Positions 18,424 to 27,372 of a stretch of DNA of 64,000 nt are shown one piece after another. The DNA is taken from the NCBI RefSeq assembly GCF_004025325.1, contig NZ_RSFE01000001.1, forward strand, positions 394,016 to 458,015, given 5' to 3'. Position 1 is the first letter of the stretch, and each line of letters begins with the position of its first letter. Under the pieces are notes generated by a model. It ran no database searches, was not told the DNA's origin, and saw only the letters and a program-made list of their open reading frames with translations. The DNA is from Pseudidiomarina gelatinasegens (GTDB lineage: Bacteria > Pseudomonadota > Gammaproteobacteria > Enterobacterales > Alteromonadaceae). Position numbers and translations under genes: made by a program.

Positions 18424-18438
18424 TTACTAAAAGTGAAC
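18422..18438. promoter_or_regulatory. Candidate HigA operator 2
   Basis: GTTTACT-AAA-AGTGAAC, an inverted repeat with one mismatch. The half-site GTTTAC is shared with operator 1. It overlaps the -10 and the transcription start. Confidence 0.5.
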
Positions 18439-18445
18439 CAAGATA

Positions 18446-18760
18446 ATGCACGTGATATCACGAAAACCTTTTGCTGATGCTGCACGGGAGTTTCCGAGTA
18501 AGGCGACAAGTATCGATTTTGTTTATCGCATACTAAGCCGAACCTCGTTCAGGACACCGGATCATCTCAAGCAAGTATTTGCGAGTTTAGATAACTTTAA
18601 ATATCGCGATAAATGGTGGGTTATTAATATTGGTGGAAATCAACTGCGTCTCATTGCTTTTATTGATTTTGAGCATCAAAAGGTTTTCGTAAAATATATT
18701 TGTGATCATAAGCGGTATGACGCTCTGTGCGAATATTACCGTAAGACACTACATAGCTAG
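18446..18760 (+). CDS. higB: HigB-type mRNA interferase toxin
   Basis: A 104-residue RelE-fold toxin expected to cleave mRNA on the ribosome. It begins MHVISRKPFADAAREFP. Family features are DNFKYRDKWWVINIGGNQLR (split: FKYRDKWWVIN and GGNQLRLIAFIDF) and YICDHKRYDAL near the C-terminus. The toxin precedes its antitoxin, the usual higBA order. The region is more AT-rich than its neighbours, which suggests acquisition. Its promoter overlaps two inverted repeats. Confidence 0.88.
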   Translation: MHVISRKPFADAAREFPSKATSIDFVYRILSRTSFRTPDHLKQVFASLDNFKYRDKWWVINIGGNQLRLIAFIDFEHQKVFVKYICDHKRYDALCEYYRKTLHS

Positions 18761-18783
18761 TACTTCAAGTGAGCGGGGGCACC

Positions 18784-19197
18784 ATGCACACACAGCAGCA
18801 AGAGTTACTTAATGCATTGAACAGTGCGTTTCCGTTAGCTCGTGAAATTCAAACCGTAAAGCAGCACGAGCAAGCCTTAGCACAGCTTGAGGTTTTGTTA
18901 GAGGACTACGATACCAATTGCATTATTATTGAGGCGCTTGCCGCTGCGATTGAACGTTACGAATCCCAAGCTAACGAATTCCAACCCTTCAATCGCCGTC
19001 AAAAAAGCTTAGATTCAGCTGTCGAGATGTTTCGGTTGCTAATGGAGCAACATGGTTTAAATACCACCGATTTTGAAGCGGAAATTGGTAAAAAAAGTCT
19101 CGTGTCTCAAATTTTAAACGGACACAAGCAACTCACAAGACGGCACATTGAGAATTTGGCGAATCGATTCGGTGTCTCGCCGGGGGTATTTTTTTAA
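18784..19197 (+). CDS. higA: HigA-type antitoxin with C-terminal XRE helix-turn-helix
   Basis: A 137-residue partner of HigB. The N-terminal half is helical and probably binds the toxin. The C-terminal half is an XRE-like domain (FRLLMEQHGLNTTDFEAEIG, LVSQILNGHKQLTRRHIENL, ANRFGVSPGVFF). The ATG at 18784 is preferred; a GTG at 18769 is in frame but is worse placed. It starts 23 bases after higB. It probably represses the operon through the GTTTAC repeats. Confidence 0.87.
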   Translation: MHTQQQELLNALNSAFPLAREIQTVKQHEQALAQLEVLLEDYDTNCIIIEALAAAIERYESQANEFQPFNRRQKSLDSAVEMFRLLMEQHGLNTTDFEAEIGKKSLVSQILNGHKQLTRRHIENLANRFGVSPGVFF

Positions 19198-19199
19198 CG

Positions 19200-19958
19200 T
19201 TATAGTTTTTTGAGTAATAACGCGACAGCGTGCATGGCGAAGGTGGCGGTGACTGGCATGGCCGCACCGAAGCCTGTGGCACAGTCCATGCGCATGCTAC
19301 CGGCACCAGGCTTGGCGTGGTTCCATTCGCCGTCGGCGGTTGGATAACGCAATTGCTCGGTGGAATACACTGCCGCTACACCGAAGTTACGCTTAGGGTT
19401 CTTCGAAAAATTGTAGTCGCGCCGCAACAGGTAACGCACTTTCGCCAGTAACGGGTCTTGAGTGGCTTTGGCTAAATCACCTGAGGTGACTTGGCTTGGA
19501 TCAACCTGCCCGCCGGCGCCGCCACACGTAACCAAAGGCAACTTACGCCGCTTACACCACGCAATTAACGCAGCTTTCACGGTGACACTGTCAATGGCGT
19601 CCAGCACTGCAGTGACAGGCTCACCAAGGCATTGCTCAAGGTTATCTGCGGTGAGAAAGTCATCGATAACGCGCACCTGGCAATCCGGATTAATATCGCG
19701 CACCCGTGCAGCAAGTACCTCAGTTTTCAGTTGGCCAACGGTACTCGTTAGCGCTGGCAGTTGACGATTTATGTTGGTGACGCACACGTCATCAAGGTCA
19801 ATCAGTGTCAGCGCACCAACCCCTGAACGGGCCAGTGCTTCAACTGCCCACGAGCCAACACCACCGAGGCCAATTACAGCTACGTGGTGATGTTGAAAAC
19901 GCGCCGCAGCCGTTTGGCCGTAGACGCGTTCGATGCCAGAAAATCGTTGTTTTGTCAT
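19200..19958 (-). CDS. tcdA: tRNA threonylcarbamoyladenosine dehydratase TcdA
   Basis: E1-like ATP-dependent enzyme that cyclises t6A37 of ANN-decoding tRNAs to ct6A; known to work with CsdA/CsdE. The product has about 252 residues. Motifs are VIGLGGVGSWAVEALARSGV (nucleotide loop), LIDLDDVCVTNINRQ, VTCGGAGGQVDPSQ and RMDCATGFGAAMPVTATF. The start at 19958 (MTKQRFSGIERVYG) fits homologues; an ATG six codons earlier is possible. No clear Shine-Dalgarno is present. It lies 21 bases after hipA on the same strand. Confidence 0.94.
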   Translation of the reverse strand: MTKQRFSGIERVYGQTAAARFQHHHVAVIGLGGVGSWAVEALARSGVGALTLIDLDDVCVTNINRQLPALTSTVGQLKTEVLAARVRDINPDCQVRVIDDFLTADNLEQCLGEPVTAVLDAIDSVTVKAALIAWCKRRKLPLVTCGGAGGQVDPSQVTSGDLAKATQDPLLAKVRYLLRRDYNFSKNPKRNFGVAAVYSTEQLRYPTADGEWNHAKPGAGSMRMDCATGFGAAMPVTATFAMHAVALLLKKL

Positions 19959-19979
19959 AGCGGCGGATTTTATCACGGG

Positions 19980-21296
19980 TTATAGATCAAGGCGAAGGTT
20001 ACCCTGTATTTCAGTGATCAAAACCTCAGGCACATGATGGTCGCGCGCAAGTTGCGGCCATTGCGCGACAGCATCGATGGTTTGTTCGACAATTGCGTCT
20101 ATCTTTTTGCGAGTGAACAAGGGGCTAACTTTTTCCAGGCTGTAAAAGTCATCACGGCTGAAGTTTTCGCGCTTACCATTCAATTGCATCCAGTGTTGGT
20201 TCACCCATTTGCTGTCAGGCTTGTAGCTGTAAGCCAAATCATACGCGGGTGCTAACTGCCAACGCCCTTGCTCGAGCAAGAACGCAAAGTTCTTGGCATG
20301 GTCATCATGATTACGAGCCACCACGTTAAAAACCATCCGCCGAAATAGCTGTTCTGCCTCTACCGCCGATAACTTCAATTGCCTTGCGGTTGCAAACAGC
20401 TCGGCGTAGGAAAAGCTACCAGGCCGTTTATAATCAACGTGCGCCAGCCCATTCAATGTCTGCACGTGAAGCTTTTCATTGTGACGGCGATCAAATCGCT
20501 GCGTAAGAAAATGCCTGCGGTTGCCTTCATCCAATAAATGGCACGGCGTCATGTCTATCTCACACTGCTGCGCCATCAGGTAATACACATATTCCATAGC
20601 GCCATAACCTTGCGGATCGCCAAAGGTTTCGTGGGCGGTGCTGCGCTCACTCACGCCATCAAATTTCATTAGATAATGGGTAAAGCCTTCTGGCGCATCG
20701 GTTTGGCCCGAGCATACCTGACTGAAGTCAGAATTAAATGCCAGTACTGCCTTCGGGCGTGCACCACCGGCACTCATACCCACTGACAATAGTGCCAGCA
20801 TGGCTTCACGGTCAGCTTGCCCGGGCGCTGTGAGTTCCACATGAAATTTTGCCCGCTTATTCAGCACCTCTTGGGCTATCTCAATAAGCTGGGCAATTTC
20901 AACTTGCTGCGACGCTTCGAAGCCTCGCATACGCGTGGCCGGGCGGTATTCCAGCGCGCCCATGCCGCGTTTACCTGTATATTGCAGCCGTTGTAACGGC
21001 GAGATGTCGGTGGGCTGTTTACCTTGGCTGGCCACCCACGCATTCAACACGGCATTGCCGAAATCGTCCGGCAAGGAATCCGCAACCAGCCCGGGCAGCC
21101 CATGAAATGTTTCAAAATTCAGTTCTGGAAAATTGTAGATGCGTTTGCGCAGCGGCATTTTTAAGGGCGCCAGCTCAATGCCGGTATGCAAGAATGCCGG
21201 TGTGTATTCGAACGCGCCAAGCCCCTGCTCTGTGTCAAAGCTGAGTGCGCCTACTTCGTGTTCGTGATACCAGACACTGACAACTTCCATTACCAT
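19980..21296 (-). CDS. hipA: HipA-family serine/threonine kinase toxin
   Basis: A 438-residue HipA-like kinase; the E. coli protein phosphorylates glutamyl-tRNA synthetase and promotes persistence. The HipA N1 domain (VSVWYHEHEVGALSFD, GLPGLVADSLPDDFG) is followed by the kinase domain with GARPKAVLAF, FDGVSERS, the catalytic VARNHDDHAKNFAF and the metal site LAPAYDLAYS. The kinase motifs look intact. The start at 21296 has GGAG 8 bases upstream and overlaps hipB by 7 bases; an ATG two codons later overlaps the hipB stop as TAATG. Confidence 0.9.
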   Translation of the reverse strand: MVMEVVSVWYHEHEVGALSFDTEQGLGAFEYTPAFLHTGIELAPLKMPLRKRIYNFPELNFETFHGLPGLVADSLPDDFGNAVLNAWVASQGKQPTDISPLQRLQYTGKRGMGALEYRPATRMRGFEASQQVEIAQLIEIAQEVLNKRAKFHVELTAPGQADREAMLALLSVGMSAGGARPKAVLAFNSDFSQVCSGQTDAPEGFTHYLMKFDGVSERSTAHETFGDPQGYGAMEYVYYLMAQQCEIDMTPCHLLDEGNRRHFLTQRFDRRHNEKLHVQTLNGLAHVDYKRPGSFSYAELFATARQLKLSAVEAEQLFRRMVFNVVARNHDDHAKNFAFLLEQGRWQLAPAYDLAYSYKPDSKWVNQHWMQLNGKRENFSRDDFYSLEKVSPLFTRKKIDAIVEQTIDAVAQWPQLARDHHVPEVLITEIQGNLRLDL

Positions 21297-21622
21297 ACGG
21301 ATGGCTCCTCACTCTTGTCATCACCCTGCCCCCGGCCGCCGCTTGCACGTACGCGCTGTTTGCCTTGCAGCTTGCGCAGTTGCAACGGTGAAATGGGCTG
21401 TGGCGGCAGAAAATTCTTCAGCTGGTCGGTTAAATCGAGCGCAACCAACAGCGCGATGAAATTCTCGAGCTGCGCCTGCCCTTTTTCGGCATTCAATACA
21501 ATTTTACGCGACACGCCTGCGCGCTTGGCGAGTTCTGCCTGCGTGATATTGGCGTTGAGTCGAGCCTGCTTGAGCCGATCGCCGAGTTCTTCGGCCCATG
21601 CGGCGGGGGAAAGTGGGTTCAT
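21290..21622 (-). CDS. hipB: HipB-like XRE antitoxin
   Basis: A 110-residue helix-turn-helix protein (GDRLKQARLNANITQAELAK, RAGVSRKIVLNAEKGQ) with a Pro- and Gly-rich C-terminal tail (RASGGRGQGDDKSEEPSVW) that may bind the kinase. It is the first gene of hipBA. Its ATG directly abuts a tandem 7-bp array (family A). No good Shine-Dalgarno is visible, so translation initiation may be weak or the array itself may matter. Confidence 0.86.
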   Translation of the reverse strand: MNPLSPAAWAEELGDRLKQARLNANITQAELAKRAGVSRKIVLNAEKGQAQLENFIALLVALDLTDQLKNFLPPQPISPLQLRKLQGKQRVRASGGRGQGDDKSEEPSVW

Positions 21623-21623
21623 T

Positions 21624-21714
21624 GATTCGTTACTCGTTATTCGTTATTCGTTATTCGTTATTCGTTATTCGTTATTCGTGGTTCGTGCGCTGCGCTGTTC
21701 GTACGCTTCGCTGT
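21624..21714. repeat. Family A element A6 left arm with tandem heptads
   Basis: Nine consecutive 7-bp units: GATTCGT, TACTCGT, six TATTCGT, GGTTCGT. These are followed by GCGCTGCGCTGTTCGTACGC. The array starts two bases from the hipB start codon. Confidence 0.9.
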
Positions 21715-21933
21715 TCGGTAAACACAAACCATAAAAACAAATAAAGTTACGTTATAGGCACTTTATACCCAAAATACACATCTACTGTGCCATAAAAAGG
21801 ATATTAGAAAGGATAGAACACAATCAAGAAAAGTCAAACAAATAACCACAAAGTCCAAATTTAAGCACTTAATAACTAAAACACCAAACAAAGTACCAAT
21901 ATTAGCACTTTAAACAACCCATCTTACAGCGCT

Positions 21934-22005
21934 CCAATAACCAATAACGACTAACGATTAACGAACAGCGAAGCGCACGAAAAGCGAAGCGCACGAATAA
22001 CGCTC
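21934..22005. repeat. Family A element A6 right arm
   Basis: AATAACCAATAACGACTAACG followed in register by GAACAGCGAAGCGCACG, a second copy of GCGAAGCGCACG and the end CGAATAACGC. It abuts the thyA stop. Confidence 0.8.
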
Positions 22006-22006
22006 G

Positions 22007-22858
22007 TCAAACACTAAACGGATACGCAATCGCCGGATGATGCTCATACCCATGCACCGCAAAGTCATCCATCGTCACCCAGGTTTCCAGGTCTTCCAGC
22101 GACTTGATGTCTGGATTGATTTCTAATTTTGGTGCGGCGAATGGCTCGCGCTTAAGCTGCACGTCGCGCATCAGTTCAAGTTGGTCTTCGTAGATATGGG
22201 CGTTCACGATTTTGTGATAAGCCACGCCAGCTTTGTGGCCGGTAATTTGAGCCATCAGCGCTAAGAAGGTGAATACTTGCACTTGATTGAAGTTAAGGCC
22301 CAACGGCACGTCGCATGAACGTTGATAGCTGGTTAAATAGAGCGTGTCGCCAAGTAGCGAGAAGTTGTGGGTGTGCATGCAGGGGCGCAAGCAGCCCATG
22401 TGGAATTCACCCGGGTTATAGAAGCTGATAATTTCGCCGCGATCGTCGATACCCTTTGTAAGGTTATCAACCACCTTGCGTAATTGGTCGATTGTGCCGC
22501 CGTCTGGCTTAGCCCATGCACGGCCTTGCACGCCATACACACGCCCCATGTCGTCTTCACCTTTGCGATGCGGGTTCGCTAGCCAGGCTTCATTGAGATT
22601 GGCGTTGGCATTCCAGGTGGGTGTGCCTATTTTACGGAAATCTGCGGCGCTGGAGTAACCACGAATGTAACCGATTAATTCGGCGATTGCGGCTTTCCAA
22701 TAGCTTTTACGGGTGGTGATAAGCGGAAATTCATTGCGGTCAACGCGATAGTCTAAATCTGCATTGATAACCGTAAGGCAACGTTTACCGGTACGCTCGT
22801 TTTCAATCCAAACGCCCTCGTCCACAATCCGTTGGCATAAATCTAAATACTGTCTCAC
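22007..22858 (-). CDS. thyA: Thymidylate synthase, long Vibrio/Shewanella type
   Basis: Methylates dUMP to dTMP using methylene-THF. The 283-residue product is longer than E. coli ThyA (264). The catalytic cysteine is in [13 protein letters not shown] and the dUMP site in [16 protein letters not shown]. Where E. coli has DSRRII, this protein has DDRGEII, as I recall for the marine-gammaproteobacterial form. The start is a GTG at 22858 giving VRQYLDLC; it overlaps the lgt stop as GTGA and has GGGAG upstream. lgt-thyA order is conserved in gammaproteobacteria. Confidence 0.95.
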   Translation of the reverse strand: MRQYLDLCQRIVDEGVWIENERTGKRCLTVINADLDYRVDRNEFPLITTRKSYWKAAIAELIGYIRGYSSAADFRKIGTPTWNANANLNEAWLANPHRKGEDDMGRVYGVQGRAWAKPDGGTIDQLRKVVDNLTKGIDDRGEIISFYNPGEFHMGCLRPCMHTHNFSLLGDTLYLTSYQRSCDVPLGLNFNQVQVFTFLALMAQITGHKAGVAYHKIVNAHIYEDQLELMRDVQLKREPFAAPKLEINPDIKSLEDLETWVTMDDFAVHGYEHHPAIAYPFSV

Positions 22859-23676
22859 GCTCGGCTCCCACACTTATATGCAAATACCATTAACAACGCA
22901 CCAATCACCACCATAGGTGCAGATAGCCACTGCCCCATTGACCAGCCAAAGGCTAGCAACCCAAGATGCGCATCGGGCTCACGGGCGTATTCAACCACAA
23001 ACCGTGCTAAGCCGTAGCCGATTAAGAACAAGCCACCAATGGCCCCTACTGGGCGTGGCTTGCGGCTGTAAAGCGCCAAAATAGCAAACAGCAAAAAGCC
23101 TTCAAGTAAGGCCTGATAAAGCTGCGATGGATGGCGCGGGAAGGGTCCGGCTGCTGGAAATATCATGGCCCACGGCACATCCGTAACACGGCCCCATAAT
23201 TCGCCGTTGATAAAGTTGCCAATACGGCCAGCGCCTAACCCAACCGGCACCAACGGGGCGATAAAGTCACCCACGGCAAGTAACGACTGTTTCGTTTTGG
23301 CCGCAAATATCCACAATACGCTAATCACGCCGAGCATGCCGCCATGAAAGGACATGCCGCCGCTGGTGATATCAAAGAGGTACAACGGGTTTTGCACAAA
23401 GTGGTCAAACTGGTAAAAAATTACATAACCAACGCGGCCGCCAACAATCACGCCCATGAATCCCCAGAACAGCAGATCGCTGAAGCGCTTTTCGGTCCAA
23501 CCTTGCGCGGCGTGATGCGGTTGCTGGCACTGACGGTTTCCCCACCACCATGCAAACAGAAAGCCGACAAGATACATCAAGCCATACCAACGCAAATCAA
23601 ATGGCCCGATACTAACGATAATGGGATCAATATTGGGGTGCACCAGGTAGTCTGATTGCTTGAACGCTGATTGCAT
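22855..23676 (-). CDS. lgt: Prolipoprotein diacylglyceryl transferase
   Basis: Inner-membrane enzyme that moves diacylglycerol from phosphatidylglycerol to the lipobox cysteine, the first step for the many lipoproteins in this window. The 273-residue product has about seven membrane segments. The Lgt signature [14 protein letters not shown] is present, with [12 protein letters not shown] (catalytic His region) and [15 protein letters not shown]. It overlaps thyA by 4 bases and follows the TauE-like gene by 3 bases. Confidence 0.97.
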   Translation of the reverse strand: MQSAFKQSDYLVHPNIDPIIVSIGPFDLRWYGLMYLVGFLFAWWWGNRQCQQPHHAAQGWTEKRFSDLLFWGFMGVIVGGRVGYVIFYQFDHFVQNPLYLFDITSGGMSFHGGMLGVISVLWIFAAKTKQSLLAVGDFIAPLVPVGLGAGRIGNFINGELWGRVTDVPWAMIFPAAGPFPRHPSQLYQALLEGFLLFAILALYSRKPRPVGAIGGLFLIGYGLARFVVEYAREPDAHLGLLAFGWSMGQWLSAPMVVIGALLMVFAYKCGSRA

Positions 23677-23679
23677 GAA

Positions 23680-24471
23680 TTATCCTATAACCAATTTGAG
23701 TGAAATGATGACTAAAAATATTGCGAAGCCGCGCTGTAAATGTTTTACCGGTATACGTTGGGTCAGGCTCGCACCTAATGGTGCGCAGAGCATTGAGGCT
23801 ATGGAGATAGCCAACCAGGCCTGCACATGTACATAGCCAAATAAGCCGTCAGCGCCTTCCAGCTGCTGGCCAAGCACCACAAACGCGATAACGGCGCTTA
23901 GACCAATGCTTAAACTACCCACCGAGGATACCGCAATCGCTTGGCGGATAGGAACTCTTAAGCGTTGCAGCAACGGCACCGTTAACGAGCCGCCGCCAAT
24001 ACCTACTAATGCTGAAAGCGTGCCCATACCGGCACTAATTAAAGCCATCAGGCGTTTCGACACGTCAGTGAGGGGCTCACCACCGCGTTGTGGCACCAAC
24101 ATGCGCAGCGACAGCAGCATGAGCACCACTGCGAAAATGCGCTGTAACCAGTCAGGGTGAAGCAACGTGGCCAGCCAAGCGCCACATACGGCACCAACCA
24201 TCAACCCTGGAATAAGCCGACGTACCCAGAAGAAACTGACCTGACCGTGTTTCAAATGCGAGCGCGCCGAACTTAAAGTGGTCATCACAATGGTGGCCAG
24301 TGAAGTCGCAACCGCCATCTGCACGACTAAATCAGGGGCAACACCCAACAACGGCAACAAGTAAATCAACAAGGGAACAATTACCAGGCCGCCGCCAATG
24401 CCGAGCATACCTGCTAACAGGCCTGCCACCATGCCTCCGGCTAAACACCACAACCAGCCTGCTAAGAGCAC
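23680..24471 (-). CDS. TauE/SafE family membrane transporter
   Basis: A 263-residue permease with about eight hydrophobic segments in two repeats. The first (GLLAGMLGIGGGLVIVPLL) and second (GTLSALVGIGGGSLTVPLL) carry the duplicated GIGGG motif of TauE/SafE. The family exports sulfite and other small organic or sulfur anions; the substrate here cannot be told. The start is a GTG at 24471 with AAGGAG just upstream. It sits between ptsP and lgt, a common arrangement in this group. Confidence 0.9.
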   Translation of the reverse strand: MLLAGWLWCLAGGMVAGLLAGMLGIGGGLVIVPLLIYLLPLLGVAPDLVVQMAVATSLATIVMTTLSSARSHLKHGQVSFFWVRRLIPGLMVGAVCGAWLATLLHPDWLQRIFAVVLMLLSLRMLVPQRGGEPLTDVSKRLMALISAGMGTLSALVGIGGGSLTVPLLQRLRVPIRQAIAVSSVGSLSIGLSAVIAFVVLGQQLEGADGLFGYVHVQAWLAISIASMLCAPLGASLTQRIPVKHLQRGFAIFLVIISLKLVIG

Positions 24472-24480
24472 GTGTTCTCC

Positions 24481-26754
24481 TTAACCACCTGCACGAACGA
24501 AGCCACCTAAACCGGCGTTTTCGAGTGCCATGATAACTTGCTGCTTCACTTCGTAGGGCGAACGCGCCGCGAGTGAACGTTGCAACACCTCGGTTAAATC
24601 ATCGGCCGCAATGTGGCGGATGATCCATCGAATACGATCTATATTGTAGCTGTTCATGCTGAGGTTTCGGTAGCCCATGGCGAGCAGTAACAACGCACCG
24701 CCCGGCTCACCTGCTAACTCACCGCACACGGATACTGGCTTATTCAGCGCATCGCAGCGATCGATAATTTGCTTCAGCGCATGCAACACGGCGGGATGAA
24801 ACGCATCGTATAAACTGGCGACCCGCGAATTGTTGCGATCCACCGCCAGCATATATTGGGTTAAGTCGTTGGTACCGACCGAAAAGAAATCGATTTTATC
24901 GGCGACGCAATGCAGCTGATAGATCATCGCCGGCACTTCTATCATGACACCAATTTGTGGTTCAAATAATTGTTCATCGACACTGCATGCAAGCTCTTCA
25001 GCCACTTCATGATAAGCCTGATGAATCATTCGTACCGACTCATCAACTTCTTCCGCACTGGTTATCATCGGTAACAAAATACGCAAATTATTACGCCCCA
25101 CGGAGGCGCGCAGCATAGCCCGAATTTGCATTAAAAAGATTTCTGGATGGTCCAGTGTCATGCGAATGCCGCGCCAGCCCAAAAACGGGTTTTCCTCGTC
25201 CATGGGTAGATACGGCAGTGGCTTGTCGCCGCCAACATCAAGCGTACGCATTACCACAGGCGCACCACGAAATTGCTCTAATACCTGACTGTAAAGCTCT
25301 TCTTGTTCGTCTTCAGTTGGCAGCCGCTCGCGCATCATAAACGGGATTTCAGTGCGGTACAGCCCGACCCCGTGTACATTCAAATCGTTGAGCCAATCGC
25401 GTTCGGTGTTTAAGCCGACATTCAAATTCAGCTGCACGCGCACGCCATCGGTTGTTTCGGCCGGTAAGTCACGCGCTTGCATAACTTTTTGGCGCAGAGC
25501 TAATTCTTCTTCGGCCAGTTGGCTGTATTCATTTTCAACTTGAATGGGCGGGTTGACGAACACGTCGCCGTTGTAACCATCAACAATCAGGGTTTCACCA
25601 CTGACTTCATTGAGCTGAATGTTGTCCACACCCAATACTGCCGGAATGCCCATACTGCGCGCCATAATGGCTGCATGTGAGTTGGCTGAGCCGCGTAGCG
25701 ACACCATGCCAATAATTTCGGCTTGGGGCAGTTCAGCCAGCATGGTGGCAGTGACTTCGTCGGCCACCAAAATGCATTGTGCCGGCGGGTTTAAGTTGCG
25801 CACTTCGCGGTTTTGCAGGTGCGCGAGTATGCGATTGCCTAGGTCACGAACATCACTTGCACGCTCGCGGATGTATTCGTCATCAAGGTTTTCAAATTGA
25901 TTCACCAGTTGCTCAACCACCAGCTTTAACGCGGTTTGTGCGCGCCAGCCATCATTAATGGTTTGCTCCACTTCTTGCCCCAAGCTGGCTGAGTCCATCA
26001 TGGCGTGGTACACGTCAAAAATTGCCAGCGTTTCGTCGGCCACATGGCCCTTCATGCTGTCGCTAATGGTTAATAATTCTTGGCGGGTACGTGCAACGGC
26101 GGCGCGAAATGCACGAATTTCGTGCTCCGGCATGTTGCTGCGTTTCGGGGTAACCTCGCTTAACCGTGCGGGCGGCTTGACCACAAATGCTTCGCCGATA
26201 GCTACGCCGGGCGCGGCGGGTATACCTTTGATGGTTTGCAGCCAAGGTGACTGTTTGGCGGTGCGTAAAAAGCCTTTCGCTTCTGCATGCGCAATAACCA
26301 CCGCCAACTGTGCAGCCAAAGTGACCACAAAAGCTTCTTCGTCACGGGTAAACGCGCGGGCTTGTTCTTGTTGCACAGCAAGTACGCCGAGCACCCTTCG
26401 CCGATGGATAACTGGGGCGGCCAACATGGCTTTATAACGGTCTTCGACCACGTGTTCGAGTTTTAAGAATGCAGGGTGATCGGAAGCATTGGCAATATTT
26501 AGGGGCTCTTCGCGGCTAGCAGCCAGGCTGATAACCCCTTCACCAAAAGGCACATGGATGGGTTCATTGGAACGAATTTCGAGGCCATCGGTAGCTGCCA
26601 AGGCGAACATTTGCTGCTCGTGGTCGGCTAAATAAACAGTGCAGGAATCTGTTTTTAAGGCCTCTTTTACTTGACGCACCATGGTTTGCAGCGCCAGTTC
26701 AAAATCTGGCGCTTGGTTCACCGCTTCCACAATGCGTTGCAGTATTCGGAGCAT
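24481..26754 (-). CDS. ptsP: Nitrogen-PTS enzyme I (GAF domain), PtsP
   Basis: Takes phosphate from PEP and passes it to NPr in the regulatory nitrogen PTS. The product has 757 residues. An N-terminal GAF domain (about 1-160, LKTDSCTVYLADHEQ) is followed by the PEP-utilising swivel domain with the phospho-histidine in RGSANSHAAIMARSMG, and the TIM-barrel with GLYRTEIPFMMR, DVGGDKPLPYLPM and FFSVGTNDLTQYMLAVDRNN. RppH lies upstream on the same strand, as in E. coli. Confidence 0.96.
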   Translation of the reverse strand: MLRILQRIVEAVNQAPDFELALQTMVRQVKEALKTDSCTVYLADHEQQMFALAATDGLEIRSNEPIHVPFGEGVISLAASREEPLNIANASDHPAFLKLEHVVEDRYKAMLAAPVIHRRRVLGVLAVQQEQARAFTRDEEAFVVTLAAQLAVVIAHAEAKGFLRTAKQSPWLQTIKGIPAAPGVAIGEAFVVKPPARLSEVTPKRSNMPEHEIRAFRAAVARTRQELLTISDSMKGHVADETLAIFDVYHAMMDSASLGQEVEQTINDGWRAQTALKLVVEQLVNQFENLDDEYIRERASDVRDLGNRILAHLQNREVRNLNPPAQCILVADEVTATMLAELPQAEIIGMVSLRGSANSHAAIMARSMGIPAVLGVDNIQLNEVSGETLIVDGYNGDVFVNPPIQVENEYSQLAEEELALRQKVMQARDLPAETTDGVRVQLNLNVGLNTERDWLNDLNVHGVGLYRTEIPFMMRERLPTEDEQEELYSQVLEQFRGAPVVMRTLDVGGDKPLPYLPMDEENPFLGWRGIRMTLDHPEIFLMQIRAMLRASVGRNNLRILLPMITSAEEVDESVRMIHQAYHEVAEELACSVDEQLFEPQIGVMIEVPAMIYQLHCVADKIDFFSVGTNDLTQYMLAVDRNNSRVASLYDAFHPAVLHALKQIIDRCDALNKPVSVCGELAGEPGGALLLLAMGYRNLSMNSYNIDRIRWIIRHIAADDLTEVLQRSLAARSPYEVKQQVIMALENAGLGGFVRAGG

Positions 26755-26799
26755 AGCCTGCCTTTAGTTTTTCTTACTCAACCTTTCTTACTTAACTAC

Positions 26800-27315
26800 T
26801 CAAGAACGGCGGCGGCGTGGGGGTCTTTGTCGGCGTTGAAACGGGGCCATAATGACCGACGAGAACTCTTTCAACACACGACGGTATACTTCCCGTTTAA
26901 ACGACACAACTTGTCGCACCGGGTACCAGAAACTGACCCAACGCCAGTCATCAAACTCGGGATGCGACGACTGCATCACGTTCACATCTTTCTCATCACA
27001 TTTTAACCGCAGCAAAAACCATTTCTGCTTCTGACCAATACAGGTTGGCCGTTGTTCGCGTCGCACTAAACGTTTTGGTAACCGATAACGGAACCAGTTT
27101 CGGCTAGTGTAGATAAGTTCAACTTGTTCGGGTTTTAGCCCTACCTCTTCCCAGAGTTCACGGAACATAGCTTGTTCAGGTGTTTCACCGTCATCTATTC
27201 CACCTTGTGGAAATTGCCAGCTATGTTGTCCGAATCGACGCGCCCAAAAGACTTGTCCCTGCTCGTTGCAGATAATAATTCCCACATTGGCGCGAAATCC
27301 TTCTGCGTCTATCAC
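26800..27315 (-). CDS. rppH: RNA pyrophosphohydrolase RppH
   Basis: Nudix hydrolase that removes pyrophosphate from 5'-triphosphate mRNA ends and starts RNase E decay. The product has 171 residues. The N-terminus [20 protein letters not shown] and the Nudix box at about 38-60 (GGIDDGETP, then RELWEEVGL) are canonical. The C-terminal tail is very Arg-rich ([11 protein letters not shown]), suggesting RNA or membrane contact. It is divergent from mutH and precedes ptsP, as in E. coli. Confidence 0.96.
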   Translation of the reverse strand: MIDAEGFRANVGIIICNEQGQVFWARRFGQHSWQFPQGGIDDGETPEQAMFRELWEEVGLKPEQVELIYTSRNWFRYRLPKRLVRREQRPTCIGQKQKWFLLRLKCDEKDVNVMQSSHPEFDDWRWVSFWYPVRQVVSFKREVYRRVLKEFSSVIMAPFQRRQRPPRRRRS

Positions 27316-27372
27316 GCGAGCGCCCTCATAAATTCGACATATTGCTTGGATTTTTCCATAATCGCGGCATGA

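Larger units (their letters stand above)
21623..22006. other. 384-base gap before hipB: two A-type arms around an AT-rich core
   Basis: No gene is seen. The left part (21624-21714) is a tandem heptad array plus family A sequence; the right part (21934-22005) is the inverted arm. The core of about 220 bases (21718-21935) is strongly AT-rich. It contains GCACTT three times within TA-rich contexts (near 21757, 21867 and 21905) and GTTATAGGCACTTTATACC at about 21752-21770. These could be hipBA promoter or operator sites, but this is a guess. Confidence 0.6.

Noticed and set aside
21624..21680. Tandem heptads considered as a CRISPR-like array
   Set aside because: Units are 7 bp with no spacers, and there are no cas genes.
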